Shown piece after piece: positions 1-8,403 of a DNA stretch of 64,000 nucleotides; position 1 is the stretch's first letter; every line of letters begins with the position of its first letter. The DNA is taken from NCBI RefSeq assembly GCF_900188105.1, contig NZ_FZNP01000013.1:62001-126000 (forward strand), in the 5' to 3' direction. The DNA comes from Actinomadura mexicana. GTDB taxonomy: Bacteria > Actinomycetota > Actinomycetes > Streptosporangiales > Streptosporangiaceae. Both the position numbers and the translations under genes were made by a program. The notes beneath the pieces are model-generated. The model did not search any database, had not been told where the DNA came from, and worked only from the letters and a program-made list of their open reading frames with translations.

Positions 1-90
1 AGCCACCGCACCCACCTCGCCGAGGTCCAGAACGCGCTGGCCGTCATCCGCCAGTGCACCCGCGCTCGACCAGGGCGATCAGCGCCTTGA
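1..90 (+). CDS. Possible C-terminal end of a gene cut by the window edge
   Basis: The first 29 codons are open to a TGA at 88-90. The start (HRTHLAEVQNALAVIR) resembles the C-terminal helix of MerR-family regulators, where a similar stretch precedes the dimerisation helix. The end after about residue 20 does not look like that family, so the gene may be broken here. Very little can be said; the call rests on a short helical pattern only. Confidence 0.2.
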   Translation, partial: SHRTHLAEVQNALAVIRQCTRARPGRSAP

Positions 91-146
91 TCTGCGAGGA
101 GCGGCCGTTCTTGGGCCCGGCGCCGGTGGTGACGCTGCGGTGGTGC

Positions 147-509
147 TCAGTCGCCGGCGGCGACGCAGAACGGGTGGCCCTCCGGGTCGATGAGCACGGT
201 CCATTCGCCCTCGCCGGGCTGGGCGTCCGGGCGGCTCGCGCCGAGAGCGAGCAGTTCCTTCACCGCGACCTCGACGTCCGCGACGGCGAAGTCGAGGTGG
301 GCGTGCTTGGCGGGGCCGGGCCAGACGGGGGGCCGGTAGCCCACGATCCGCTGGAGCGCCAGCTGCGGCGCGGACCCGTTGCCGAGGTAGACGACGTCGT
401 CGTCGCCGTAGCTGACCTCCCACCCGGTGGCCTTCCGGTAGAACTCGGCCAGTGCGGTGTGATCGGCGCAGTCGATGATGACCGCGCCGAGAGCGTTGAG
501 GACGGACAT
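147..509 (-). CDS. VOC-superfamily (glyoxalase/bleomycin-resistance-like) protein
   Basis: 120 aa, one vicinal-oxygen-chelate half-pair. Recognisable are the first strand with the start of the helix (ALGAVIIDCADHTALAEFYR), the HAHLDFAVADVE strand that carries the first metal-ligand position, and the closing strand DPEGHPFCVA. This fits the short glyoxalase-like proteins common in actinomycetes, most with unknown substrates. The ATG at 509 follows a good ribosome site (AGGGGG about 5 nt upstream). It stands alone, convergent with nothing recognisable on its downstream side. A role in small-molecule detoxification is only inferred from the fold. Confidence 0.85.
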   Translation of the reverse strand: MSVLNALGAVIIDCADHTALAEFYRKATGWEVSYGDDDVVYLGNGSAPQLALQRIVGYRPPVWPGPAKHAHLDFAVADVEVAVKELLALGASRPDAQPGEGEWTVLIDPEGHPFCVAAGD

Positions 510-649
510 GGGGACCCCCTGCTGACGTACATGGCTGGAACGGACGGCCGGGCGCTTCCTCAGCGCCCCGCGTGCGACCAGCCTGCCCGCACCGGAGGGC
601 CCCGGGCTTGAACATCCTTGCGCTGAGACCCCCCGGCCGGCCGTGCCGC

Positions 650-716
650 TCGGTTAACCGATATGTAGCTGTTCGCGGGGGAGGTGCGAAACAGGGTGGT
701 TCACTAGGATGCTCGC
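650..716 (+). promoter_or_regulatory. Leaderless-type promoter with upstream palindrome for the coiled-coil gene
   Basis: A perfect 12-bp palindrome TCGGTTAACCGA lies at 650-661. A TAGGAT hexamer at 705-710 is placed 6 nt before the GTG start at 717, the spacing expected when transcription begins at the start codon. No Shine-Dalgarno sequence precedes the GTG. The palindrome could be an operator; no regulator gene is adjacent. Confidence 0.4.
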
Positions 717-1934
717 GTGCGCGAAGATCAAGAGGTCCCGGACGACGGCGTACTGACCGCGCCGATCCGGTTGCCGGGCGGCGCGCCGGCGGCCGCGGAT
801 GAGCTCGTGGAGCGCGCCCCGAGCGCCGTTCCCGCGCCGGTGGGCGCGTTCGGGCAGGACGTGGAGCGGCTGGCCGGGCTGGTCGCGCAGCTCGTCGAGA
901 GCGCGGGCGTGCTGGGCGTGCGGCTGGACGGCGAGGTCCGCGACGTGCTGGAGGGCGCGGAGAAGGCGTTCGCCGAGGCGCGGGACGCGCGGCGGGAGGC
1001 CGCCCAGGCGGACATCCTGGCGAGCGAGGCCGAGGCCCGCGCCGAGGCCGCCCGCCAGGAGGCCGTCGAGGCGCAGGAGGAGCTGGCCGAGGGGCTCGCC
1101 GCCGCCAAGGCCAGCATCATGGCGGCGCAGGAGAGCGAGGCCAACGCGTGGAAGGAGGCCGGCGCCCACCAGCAGGCCCGCGCCACGTCCGCCAACGAGG
1201 CCGCGAGCGCCGAGGGGCTCCGCAAGCGCGCCGAGGCGGCCTGGAGTACCGAGCACCAGGCGCGCACCGAGGCCGAGCGCGAACGCGACGATCTCGCCGC
1301 GCGGCTGAGCAACGACCAGCTCGCGCTGGCCGCGGCCAGGAGCGACCTGGCGGACGCGCGGGTCGAGCTGGCGGGCGTGCGGGCCGAGCTGTCGGAGGCG
1401 CGCGCCGGGCTGGAGGCCGCGGCCGAGACCGAGCGGCGGCTGCGCGCGGAGCTGAGCGTCGTGCAGGCCGAGGTCGCGGGGCTGAGCGTGGAACGCGACG
1501 CCGCCACGGCGCGGGCCGTGGATCTGGCCGCGCGGGCCGAGCGCGCCGAGCAGCTCGCCGACACCGCCGACGCCCGGATCGACGGCGAGCGGGCGCGGGC
1601 CGACCGGGCCGAGGAGCGCGCGGACGCCGCCGAGATCCGCATCGACCGCGACGCCGCGACCGTGCGGGCGTTGCAGGACACCCTGCGCGCGGCGCTGGAC
1701 CTGCCGTCCGTGGACGATCTCGACGACGGCCGCGGCGTGCGGGTCGGCGACGTGGGCGCGGTCACCGCCCGGCCCGGCGGCCTGGTCGGCGTCGACCAGG
1801 TCCCGGAGGTGATGGACGGGGAGATGGCCGGACGGTTCGCCCGCGCGATCCTGGCCGTCCGCGTCCACCAGGCGACCCGCCGCGCGATCGAGGACCCGCC
1901 GGCAGAGCCCGAGATGGCCGGGGCCGAGGAGTAG
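717..1934 (+). CDS. Long alanine/glutamate/arginine-rich coiled-coil protein
   Basis: 405 aa. Residues about 60-330 are an almost uninterrupted heptad-type coiled coil rich in Ala, Glu, Arg and Leu, with no Pro and few aromatic residues; the N-terminal 45 residues are Pro/Ala rich and the last 70 are globular-looking (ending FARAILAVRVHQATRRAI). No transmembrane segment or catalytic motif is visible. I do not recognise the family; KfrA-like or DivIVA-like scaffold proteins look similar in composition, but neither signature is clear. The GTG at 717 is the only start that fits the -10 box. A long antisense ORF over the same bases is a codon-composition shadow. Confidence 0.75.
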   Translation: MREDQEVPDDGVLTAPIRLPGGAPAAADELVERAPSAVPAPVGAFGQDVERLAGLVAQLVESAGVLGVRLDGEVRDVLEGAEKAFAEARDARREAAQADILASEAEARAEAARQEAVEAQEELAEGLAAAKASIMAAQESEANAWKEAGAHQQARATSANEAASAEGLRKRAEAAWSTEHQARTEAERERDDLAARLSNDQLALAAARSDLADARVELAGVRAELSEARAGLEAAAETERRLRAELSVVQAEVAGLSVERDAATARAVDLAARAERAEQLADTADARIDGERARADRAEERADAAEIRIDRDAATVRALQDTLRAALDLPSVDDLDDGRGVRVGDVGAVTARPGGLVGVDQVPEVMDGEMAGRFARAILAVRVHQATRRAIEDPPAEPEMAGAEE

Positions 1935-1952
1935 CGCCAGGAGCCCGAGCCG

Positions 1953-3008
1953 TCAGGCTTTGCCGGGTCGCCCGGGGGCCCTGTTCCTGAGCGGGAGTTC
2001 CACGAGGCGGACGCAGAGCATCGTCACGGCGAAACCCGCCAGGCACTCCACCAGGAGGTGGGTGAGTATCGGAGAGTCGCCGCCCTCCTCCATGTACGAC
2101 AGGCCCACGCGGACGAGGAGCGGCAGACCCGCCATGGCCAGGAGTGCGCAGGCCCGGCGGCCCTGGCCGGACCTCGACAGGGCGGCGCAGGCGACTACGG
2201 CGATGACCAGAGCGGCTGTGAGTTGGAGGCGACTCCACGTCTGCACGAAGCCGTAAGCCCGGTCGGGGTCCCTCATCAGATTCGGCAGGCCGAGGTCGCC
2301 TTGGAGGAGGAGGGTGAAGAGCGGCTGCGACGTGAGCGCGACCAGGACGCCCGCCATGGCCGCGACCCCGGCGACGCGGGCGCGTCCGAGCAGGCGGGCG
2401 CCATGCCGGGGGCCGGGGGATGCGACCAGCGAGGCTGTCGCCAGCAGTGCGAGCGGCAGCGGGACGCCCGCCGTGGAGGACGCCACCGACGCGTACGGGG
2501 CTTCCGGGAAGTTCGCGGCCCCGAGCACGAGGACGATCTGCGCGGCGGTCACCGTGCAGGCGGCGGTGGCGGCGTGTCGGCGGGCTCCCCGCCAGGCCAG
2601 GACCGTGATGGCCGCCCACGCCAGCCAGAACGGCGCGGTGCCGTAGTAGACGGGGAGCAGGCCCCAGAGGCTGGCGCCGTCGTCCAGCCGCATTTCGAGC
2701 AGGATCCCCCTTTGGGGGATGTTGACGGCGAACCGCACCCCGTCGGCCAGCAGCATGAGCATCGAGACGAACCCGGCCACCGCGAACGCGCCGGGCCACG
2801 GCGAACCGGTGGCGTCGCCCGCGGCGCGGCGCAGCCGGATGCGGACGGCGCCGGAGAGCAGGTCGGCGGCGTCGGCGAGGGACGGCCGGGTCTGCTCGGG
2901 GCGGGCGGCGGACATCAGCACGTCCAGCATCTCCTCCCCGTGCTCGGCGCGGTGCCCGGCCGGGTAGCAGGCGAGGAGGCGGCGGTAGCGGAGTTCGAGC
3001 GCGCTCAT
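1953..3008 (-). CDS. Multi-spanning membrane protein paired with a PadR regulator
   Basis: 351 aa. The N-terminal ~60 residues (LELRYRRLLACYP..., HGEEMLDVLM) match the cytoplasmic prefix seen in actinomycete membrane proteins encoded next to PadR regulators; about seven hydrophobic segments follow. The start at 3008 overlaps the PadR stop in an ATGA, so the two are translated together and the regulator probably controls this gene. Substrate or signal is unknown. Related pairs are often linked to antibiotic or envelope-stress responses, which is inference here. Confidence 0.8.
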   Translation of the reverse strand: MSALELRYRRLLACYPAGHRAEHGEEMLDVLMSAARPEQTRPSLADAADLLSGAVRIRLRRAAGDATGSPWPGAFAVAGFVSMLMLLADGVRFAVNIPQRGILLEMRLDDGASLWGLLPVYYGTAPFWLAWAAITVLAWRGARRHAATAACTVTAAQIVLVLGAANFPEAPYASVASSTAGVPLPLALLATASLVASPGPRHGARLLGRARVAGVAAMAGVLVALTSQPLFTLLLQGDLGLPNLMRDPDRAYGFVQTWSRLQLTAALVIAVVACAALSRSGQGRRACALLAMAGLPLLVRVGLSYMEEGGDSPILTHLLVECLAGFAVTMLCVRLVELPLRNRAPGRPGKA

Positions 3009-3367
3009 CGGAGCCCCCCGAAGGCCGGGGTCGTGCCGCCGCGCAGGTTCGGGAAGGCGGCCAGGCGGCGGGCGGCGACCCGCGTCCGGTGCTGGAGCGC
3101 CTCGACCTCGGCGCTCAGCGCGGCGGCGCCGTCCTCGGTGAGCCGGTAGTAGCGGCGCAGCCGGCCGTCCACGACCTCCTCGCGGTCGGGGGCGATGAGC
3201 CGCTCGTCCTGCAGCCGGTCCAGCGCGGCGTAGAGCGTGCCGGCGCGCAGCCGGGCGCGCCCGGCGGAGATCTGCTCGACGTCGGACATGATCCCGTAGC
3301 CGTGCTGCGGGCCGTCCGCGAGCGCGGTGAGGATCAGGAACGTCGGCTCCTGCATCGATTTGGGCAT
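3005..3367 (-). CDS. PadR-family transcriptional regulator
   Basis: 120 aa, the usual size of short PadR proteins. The winged helix-turn-helix spans about residues 8-85: FLILTALADGPQHGYGI, then the recognition region AGTLYAALDRLQDERLI and the wing around GRLRRYYRLTEDG. A short dimerisation helix follows. It is first in a two-gene operon with the membrane protein (ATGA overlap). An AT-rich patch with ATCG/CGAT arms lies directly upstream and is the likely autoregulatory site. A second in-frame ATG four codons in is an alternative start. Confidence 0.92.
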   Translation of the reverse strand: MPKSMQEPTFLILTALADGPQHGYGIMSDVEQISAGRARLRAGTLYAALDRLQDERLIAPDREEVVDGRLRRYYRLTEDGAAALSAEVEALQHRTRVAARRLAAFPNLRGGTTPAFGGLR

Positions 3368-3370
3368 GTC

Positions 3371-3386
3371 ATCGTTATATATCGAT
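3371..3386. promoter_or_regulatory. Candidate PadR operator
   Basis: ATCG-N8-CGAT inverted repeat with a TTATATAT core, unusually AT-rich for this DNA, starting 3 bp before the PadR start codon. PadR sites are typically AT-rich dyads in this position. Assignment to this regulator is inferred from location. Confidence 0.4.
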
Positions 3387-3406
3387 CATTTGACTATGGC
3401 AAGGCG

Positions 3407-5140
3407 TCACCTGAGCGCGGCGGGGGCCGTGGGCGGGACGGCGGGGTTCTCGGGCAGGACGCGGTCGATGCGCTCGTAGGGGCGGCCGGGTTCGGGACGG
3501 GGGTCCTTCTGGCCGCGGTTCGGCCAGAAGGCCATGGCGCGCTCGGCCTGGGCCGTGATGGTGAGGGACGGGTTGACGCCGAGGTTCGCGGTGACCGCCG
3601 AGCCGTCCACGATGTGCAGGCCGGGGTGGCCGTGGACGCGGTGGAAGGGGTCGACGACGCCGGTCTCGGGCGTCTCGCCGATGACGCAGCCGCCGATGAA
3701 GTGAGCGGTCGTCGGGATGTTGAAGAGGTCGAACCACGTCCCGCCGGGTGTGGCGTCGAGTTCCTCGGCGAGCATCCGGACGGCCTTGTGCGCGACGGGG
3801 ATCCAGGTGGGGTTGGGCTCCCCGGCGCCCTGGCGCGCGACCAGCCTGCGGCGGCCGAGGCGGCCGCGCTTCTCGCCGATGGTGATGGAGTTGTCGGCGG
3901 TCTGCATGACCAGGGCGATGACGGTCCGCTTGGCCCAGTCCCTGAGGGACAGGCCGCGCAGGATGACGGTCGGGTGCCGGGCGGACTGGCCGAGGAACTT
4001 CAGCCAGCGGGGCGCGCCCCCGCCGTCGACCAGCAGGGTCCGGATGACGCCCATGGCGTTGTTGCCCGCGCCGTAGCGGGTGGGTTCGATGTGGGTCTTG
4101 TCGTCAGGGTGGAAGGACGAGGTGATGGCGAGGCCCGTGCTGTGGTCGACGTCCTTCCTGCGGTGCCAGACGGTCATGCGCTCGACGCCGAGGAGCGCCT
4201 CGGAGTTGGTGCGGGTGAGCTCGCCGAGGCGCGGCGACAGGTGCGGGAGGCGCCCGGCGGCGCGCATGCGGTGCAGGAGGCGCTGCGTCCCGTACGTCCC
4301 GGCGGCGAGGACGACGTGCTCGGCGGTCAGCGTCCGGCGGCGCCTGCGGAGCGGGCCGGTGTGCTCGACGGTCACCTCGTACCCGCCGGACCCCCGGGGC
4401 GCCAGGGCGGTGACGGTGGTGTCGGGGACGACCCGCACGCCCGCCTTCTCCGCCAGGTACAGGTAGTTCTTGGTCAGCATGTTCTTGGCGCCGACCTTGC
4501 AGCCGATCATGCAGGAACCGCAGCCGGTGCAGGTGGTGCGGCGGGGGCCCGCGCCGCCGAAGTAGGGGTCGGCGGTGTCCTCTCCGGGCTTCGCGCCGAA
4601 GAACACGCCGACCGGCGTCGGGTGGTAGGTGTGGCCGACGCCCATCCGGTCGGCGACGCGTTTTATCGCCTCGTCGGCGGGCGTGACGAGCGGGTTCGCG
4701 GTGACGCCGAGCATGCGGCGGGCCTGGTCGTAGAACGGCGCCAGCTCGTCCTGCCAGTCGGTGATGTGGCCCCACTGGCGGTCCTTGAAGAACGGCTCCG
4801 GCGGGACGTAGAGGGTGTTGGCGTAGACGAGGGAGCCGCCGCCGACACCCGCCCCGGCCAGCACGAGGACGCCGGCCTTCCCGCCCACCAGGTGGACGCG
4901 CTGGATCCCGCGCATCCCGAGGCGCGGCGCCCACACGTACTTGCGCAGCCGCCAGGACGTCCGGGGGAGCGTGCCCTCGTCGAAGCGGCGCCCGGCCTCG
5001 ATCACCGCGACCCGGTAGCCCTTCTCCGCCAGCCGCAGGGCCGACACGCTGCCGCCGAACCCCGAGCCCACCACGATGACGTCGAAGTCATCGTCACCGG
5101 GCACCGCGCTTTCCTGGGCCATCGCGCTTTCATCGGACAC
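3407..5140 (-). CDS. GMC-family FAD oxidoreductase, cholesterol-oxidase (ChoD)-like
   Basis: 577 aa from the GTG at 5140; an ATG at 5122 or one at 5242 are alternatives, but residues before 5140 look non-coding. The FAD-binding GSGFGG glycine motif is at residues 25-30, the GMC substrate region and the C-terminal FAD signature (VDGSAVTANLGVNPSLTITA) are present, including the HFIGGC region used by cholesterol oxidases. Expected reaction is oxidation of a 3-beta-hydroxysterol or similar alcohol with O2. No Tat or Sec signal is seen. A CTGCGSCMIGC segment gives a CxxCxxCxxxC pattern. It lies downstream of the mce operon, consistent with steroid import followed by oxidation. Confidence 0.85.
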   Translation of the reverse strand: MSDESAMAQESAVPGDDDFDVIVVGSGFGGSVSALRLAEKGYRVAVIEAGRRFDEGTLPRTSWRLRKYVWAPRLGMRGIQRVHLVGGKAGVLVLAGAGVGGGSLVYANTLYVPPEPFFKDRQWGHITDWQDELAPFYDQARRMLGVTANPLVTPADEAIKRVADRMGVGHTYHPTPVGVFFGAKPGEDTADPYFGGAGPRRTTCTGCGSCMIGCKVGAKNMLTKNYLYLAEKAGVRVVPDTTVTALAPRGSGGYEVTVEHTGPLRRRRRTLTAEHVVLAAGTYGTQRLLHRMRAAGRLPHLSPRLGELTRTNSEALLGVERMTVWHRRKDVDHSTGLAITSSFHPDDKTHIEPTRYGAGNNAMGVIRTLLVDGGGAPRWLKFLGQSARHPTVILRGLSLRDWAKRTVIALVMQTADNSITIGEKRGRLGRRRLVARQGAGEPNPTWIPVAHKAVRMLAEELDATPGGTWFDLFNIPTTAHFIGGCVIGETPETGVVDPFHRVHGHPGLHIVDGSAVTANLGVNPSLTITAQAERAMAFWPNRGQKDPRPEPGRPYERIDRVLPENPAVPPTAPAALR

Positions 5141-5261
5141 CGCACACCACCATCGTCGGGGGAACGAAGGGGCCGAGTGTGGCCCTTCGAAGCGTCGCGC
5201 GCCAGGCGCGCACCGCAGCGATTCAGAACCCGTGTTTGTCATCGGAGTGACAAAGCGCGGC

Positions 5262-6482
5262 TCAGCGGGCGGCCGCCTGCCCGCGGTCGCCGTTGACCAT
5301 CCGCGAGTGCAGGATCAGCTCCATTTCCAGGCATCGCCGCGGGTCGCGCAGTTCGTCCCCGAAAAGGTCCTTCAAAGCGCGCAGGCGGTAGCGGACGGTC
5401 TGCGGGTGGACGCGCAGCCGGCGGCTCGCGTCGGCGGCGTTGAAATTGTGCTCCAGCAGGGCCAGCAGCGTTTCGGCGAGCCTTTCCCGGCGGGGCGGCG
5501 GGACGGCCAGCAGCGGCGCGAGCCGGACGGCGGCCGCGTCGTCGATCAGCTCCCCCGCCCGCGACACCACGAGGACGGGGACGTGCTCTGCGCTGCGGAT
5601 CAGCCCGCCGTCCGGGATGACGCCGCGGGTCGCGAGGGCGAGGGTCTCGCGCGCCCAGCGCAGCGACTCGGCGGCGCGCGCGACGGGGACGGCGGGGCCG
5701 AGGGCCACCGTCCAGTCGCGCAGCAGCGCGGCGGGCAGCAGGCCCGGTCCCCTCCCGTCCGGGCCGGGGACGATCAGGCACGGCTCCGCCGCGGCGAGGT
5801 CGGCCAGCAGCCCGTCCGGCAGCGCGAGCGGCGCGCGCGCCGGGCCCGATCGCCGCCGCCGGGCGGTCGCTACGGCGACGGTCGCGGGCAGCGGCCAGCG
5901 CGCGTCCGCGGCGAGCGCCGCGACCCGCGCCGGCGCGGCGGGCGGCTCGGCGAGCAGCAGGTGCAGCAGCTTGGCCCCGCGCCGCCGCCGGTTCGGCTCC
6001 TCGCGGCGGTCCCGGCGCTCGGCGACCTCCGCGGAGTACCCGACGGCGATCACCTCCGCGACCGCGTCCATGTAGCAGAACTGGGCGTCCACGACGAGGC
6101 TGAGCGCGGCGCGGTCGAGGTCGAGGCCGCCGGGGACGGCGCCGAGCGTCCGCCACGCGACGAGCGCGGAACGGCGCAGCGCCTGGTGCGTCTCCACGGG
6201 GTCGCGGCCGTCGCGCGCCAGGTGCCGCCCGACCCGCAGGTAGAACGCGGCGACCCGCTCCCAGCCGGCGCCCGGATCCTCGACGAGGTCGCAGAAGTGC
6301 CGTATCCCGGCGGCGATCCCGGCGCGGGCGCGCCCGGCCTCCTCCTCGCCGATCTGCGGGTCGCCGCGGCGCAGCTCGGCCAGCAGCCCGTCGGCGGCCC
6401 GGTCCACGTGCGGCCTCAGCCGCCGCGCCACCCACGCGGGCACCGCCTCGAACGCGCGGACGTCCAACCCGGTTCGCACCAT
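5262..6482 (-). CDS. PucR/CdaR-type helix-turn-helix regulator
   Basis: 406 aa. An N-terminal helical sensor region (about 1-160) precedes a degenerate GGDEF-like middle, and the C-terminal PucR HTH is clear: LLEHNFNAADASRRLRVHPQTVRYRLRALKDL near residues 345-380 (shown here as two helices, split at residue 360). ATG at 6482 is chosen over the upstream in-frame start at 6629 because AGGGGGA sits 8 nt before it and the extra N-terminus is unlike the family. It lies between the mce operon and the GMC oxidase on the same strand, so control of one or both is plausible. Regulators of this class often accompany mce loci in actinomycetes. Confidence 0.85.
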   Translation of the reverse strand: MVRTGLDVRAFEAVPAWVARRLRPHVDRAADGLLAELRRGDPQIGEEEAGRARAGIAAGIRHFCDLVEDPGAGWERVAAFYLRVGRHLARDGRDPVETHQALRRSALVAWRTLGAVPGGLDLDRAALSLVVDAQFCYMDAVAEVIAVGYSAEVAERRDRREEPNRRRRGAKLLHLLLAEPPAAPARVAALAADARWPLPATVAVATARRRRSGPARAPLALPDGLLADLAAAEPCLIVPGPDGRGPGLLPAALLRDWTVALGPAVPVARAAESLRWARETLALATRGVIPDGGLIRSAEHVPVLVVSRAGELIDDAAAVRLAPLLAVPPPRRERLAETLLALLEHNFNAADASRRLRVHPQTVRYRLRALKDLFGDELRDPRRCLEMELILHSRMVNGDRGQAAAR

Positions 6483-6677
6483 GCGCCATTCCCCCTGCCT
6501 GAACCCCGCCGAAGTGCGGAGCGCTTCTCCAGCATTCCGGACGGGCCGGGGGTCCGGTTGTCGCTGGAATAACCTGTTCCTCGCCCATTTCTGGAGTCGG
6601 TTGATAAAGCGCCAGGTCGGCGCGGGCATTTCGACCCTCGCTTTTCTTGCCCCCGCACGGGAGCGGGAATTGCGGGA

Positions 6678-7319
6678 TCAGCCGGGGGTGAAGGTGTCGA
6701 GGGCGGTGATCTTCCAGTGGCCGTCGCGGCGGACGGCGGTGACGGTGAGCATGGCGGGGGCGTGGGTGCTCTCGCCGTCGCTCGTGCGGGTGGTCTGCTG
6801 GTCGGCGAAGACGAGGACGGCGGCGCGGTCCCCGGTCAGGGTGGTGACGGCGCTGTCGGTGACGCGGGTGCTGAGCACGGTCCTCGCCTTGGGGGCGTCC
6901 TCGCGGACCTTCCCGAAGACCGCCTCGTACTGGCGGACGGCGTCGCCGGTGAGGGACGTGCGGGCGGCCTCCGACGTCCGGCCGGGTTCGGCGTGGTCGT
7001 AGGAGAACACCTTGCCGATCATGTCGGCGACGGCGCCCTTGACCTCGCTGGTGGCGGCGCCGTCGGTGAGGGCGGTGTTGCGGGCGGACGGGTCGTCCCG
7101 CAGCCCGTCCGCCTGCCGGAGCGCCCACACGCCGAGCGCGGCGAGCAGGACGGCGGCGAGGCCGAGCGCGATGGGCGAGGACGCGCGGGCCCGCCACCAC
7201 GCGGCGCTCCGTACGGTCCGCGCGGCCATTCCGCCAAGCTCCGCCCTGCCACCGAGCTCCGCCCTGCCACCGAGCTCCGCCCTGCCACCGAGCTCCGCCC
7301 TGTCACCGAGCTCCGCCAT
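6678..7319 (-). CDS. Mce-associated membrane protein (type B, second copy), last gene of the mce operon
   Basis: 213 aa. One transmembrane helix (about residues 48-68) is followed by a periplasmic-side domain with the Mce-associated pattern SEVKGAVADMIGKVFSYD and the ending VTAVRRDGHWKITALDTF. It is clearly related to the gene at 7882-8403, which has the same order of motifs. The N-terminus is a tandem repeat AELGGR x4 encoded by an 18-bp repeat, absent in the paralogue; the true start could be the Met after the repeats. Only 1 bp separates it from the upstream gene. Such proteins stabilise or assist Mce transporters. Confidence 0.8.
   Translation of the reverse strand: MAELGDRAELGGRAELGGRAELGGRAELGGMAARTVRSAAWWRARASSPIALGLAAVLLAALGVWALRQADGLRDDPSARNTALTDGAATSEVKGAVADMIGKVFSYDHAEPGRTSEAARTSLTGDAVRQYEAVFGKVREDAPKARTVLSTRVTDSAVTTLTGDRAAVLVFADQQTTRTSDGESTHAPAMLTVTAVRRDGHWKITALDTFTPG
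7237..7317 (-). repeat. 18-bp tandem repeat x4 at the 5' end of the last mce-operon gene
   Basis: Four consecutive 18-bp units (7237-7254, 7255-7272, 7273-7290, 7291-7308) reading AGCTCCGCCCTGCCACCG on the plus strand, plus a partial unit that runs into the start codon. The unit closest to the start differs by one base. Copy-number change would keep the reading frame (6 residues per unit). Confidence 0.95.
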
Positions 7320-7320
7320 G

Positions 7321-7872
7321 TCACACTCCTTCAGCAGGTGCCTGGCCCAGCTTGCTGAGCTTCCAGCCGCCGGACGTCCTGGTCAGTTCGCCGACCAGGC
7401 GGCTCTGCCTGGTGGCCGGTTCGCCGCCCGGCGGGGTGACGGTGATCTCGACGGCGACCAGCAGCCGGGCCCTGCCGGAGCGCTCGTCCAGTTCGGCGAC
7501 GGCGGCGTCCAGGATGCGGGCCCTGGTGATCGTCCGGGCCTTGGCGACCTGCTCCTCGAAGGCCGGACGGCCCTGCGTGATCTGCCGGTGCAGGTCGCCG
7601 GTGCTGGAGTCCTGCCAGGTCTTCAGGCCGGGCCCGAGGGAGCGGTAGTCGAGGGTGTTGAGGTTCTGGACGCCCTGCTCCCCCGCCTCCAGGACGTCGT
7701 CGCGCGCGCGGGAGTAGGCGGCGGCGTCGTCGTGCGCGGCCGAGTACCAGGACCGGCCGGCCCAGGCGGCGAACAGCGCGGCGAGGACGAGCAGGGCGGT
7801 CGCCGTCCGTTGCAGGGTGTCGTCCGGGCCGTGCAGGCCGTCGTCCGTACGGTGCAGGGTGTCGTCTGCCAT
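7321..7872 (-). CDS. Mce-associated membrane protein (type A, second copy)
   Basis: 183 aa. A short cytoplasmic N-terminus with three DDTLHRT/DDGLHGP-like repeats precedes one membrane helix (ATALLVLAALFAAWAG), then an extracytoplasmic domain with the family pattern ending VGELTRTSGGWKLSKLGQ. It is paralogous to the gene at 8400-8951 (shared LRxW, DASTGxLHxQ and SGWKLxxL features). Gap to the previous gene is 9 bp, so it is within the mce operon. Start ATG at 7872. Confidence 0.8.
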   Translation of the reverse strand: MADDTLHRTDDGLHGPDDTLQRTATALLVLAALFAAWAGRSWYSAAHDDAAAYSRARDDVLEAGEQGVQNLNTLDYRSLGPGLKTWQDSSTGDLHRQITQGRPAFEEQVAKARTITRARILDAAVAELDERSGRARLLVAVEITVTPPGGEPATRQSRLVGELTRTSGGWKLSKLGQAPAEGV

Positions 7873-7881
7873 GCGAGCCCC

Positions 7882-8403
7882 TCAGGCCGAGGTGAGACCG
7901 GTGATCGTCCAGTGGCCGCGGTCGCGGTGCGCGGTCACCATGAGCTGCGCGGCGGCGGGCGTGCCGTCCGGTCCGCCCGCGCGGGTGGCGGTCTGGTCGA
8001 GGAAGACCAGGAGCCGGGCGGTGTCGCCGGTCAGCGAGACGACCCCGGCACGCACGACGCGGGTGGCGAGCGTGACGCGCTGGGCCGGGGCCTGCTGCCT
8101 GACCTGCGCGAAAAGCCGCCGGTACTCCTCCAGCGCCCGGCCTGACAGCTCCCGTCCCGCGGCCTGCCCGGTGGCGGCGACGTCGTCCGGCGCGTAGCTG
8201 AACACGTGGACGAGGGCCGTCGACACGTCCCCGATGACTTCGGTCGTGGCGACGTCGTCCAGGACGGCGGTGTCCCCCGAGGTCTCGTCGCCCGTCAGGC
8301 CGTTGCCACGTGCCAGCCCGGCGGCGGGACGCAGGGCCAGCGCGAGCACGACGAGCGCGAGCGCGACGGAGAACGGCCGGTAGAGCCTGAGCGGCCGCCT
8401 CAT
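7882..8403 (-). CDS. Mce-associated membrane protein (type B, first copy)
   Basis: 173 aa. N-terminal signal-anchor (about residues 9-30), then TTEVIGDVSTALVHVFSYAP and the closing HRDRGHWTITGLTSA, the same motif order as the gene at 6678-7319. Its ATG overlaps the stop of the upstream gene (ATGA). Function as an accessory subunit of the Mce lipid importer is inferred from family and position; no catalytic residues are visible. Confidence 0.8.
   Translation of the reverse strand: MRRPLRLYRPFSVALALVVLALALRPAAGLARGNGLTGDETSGDTAVLDDVATTEVIGDVSTALVHVFSYAPDDVAATGQAAGRELSGRALEEYRRLFAQVRQQAPAQRVTLATRVVRAGVVSLTGDTARLLVFLDQTATRAGGPDGTPAAAQLMVTAHRDRGHWTITGLTSA

Noticed and set aside
654-1868. 404-codon ORF on the minus strand opposite the coiled-coil gene
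   Set aside because: It mirrors the heptad gene; composition is Gly/Arg/Leu noise from third-position GC and no family pattern is visible.
3089-5296. 735-codon plus-strand ORF over PadR and GMC oxidase
   Set aside because: Crosses two clear minus-strand genes with complete family motifs; a GC-driven shadow.
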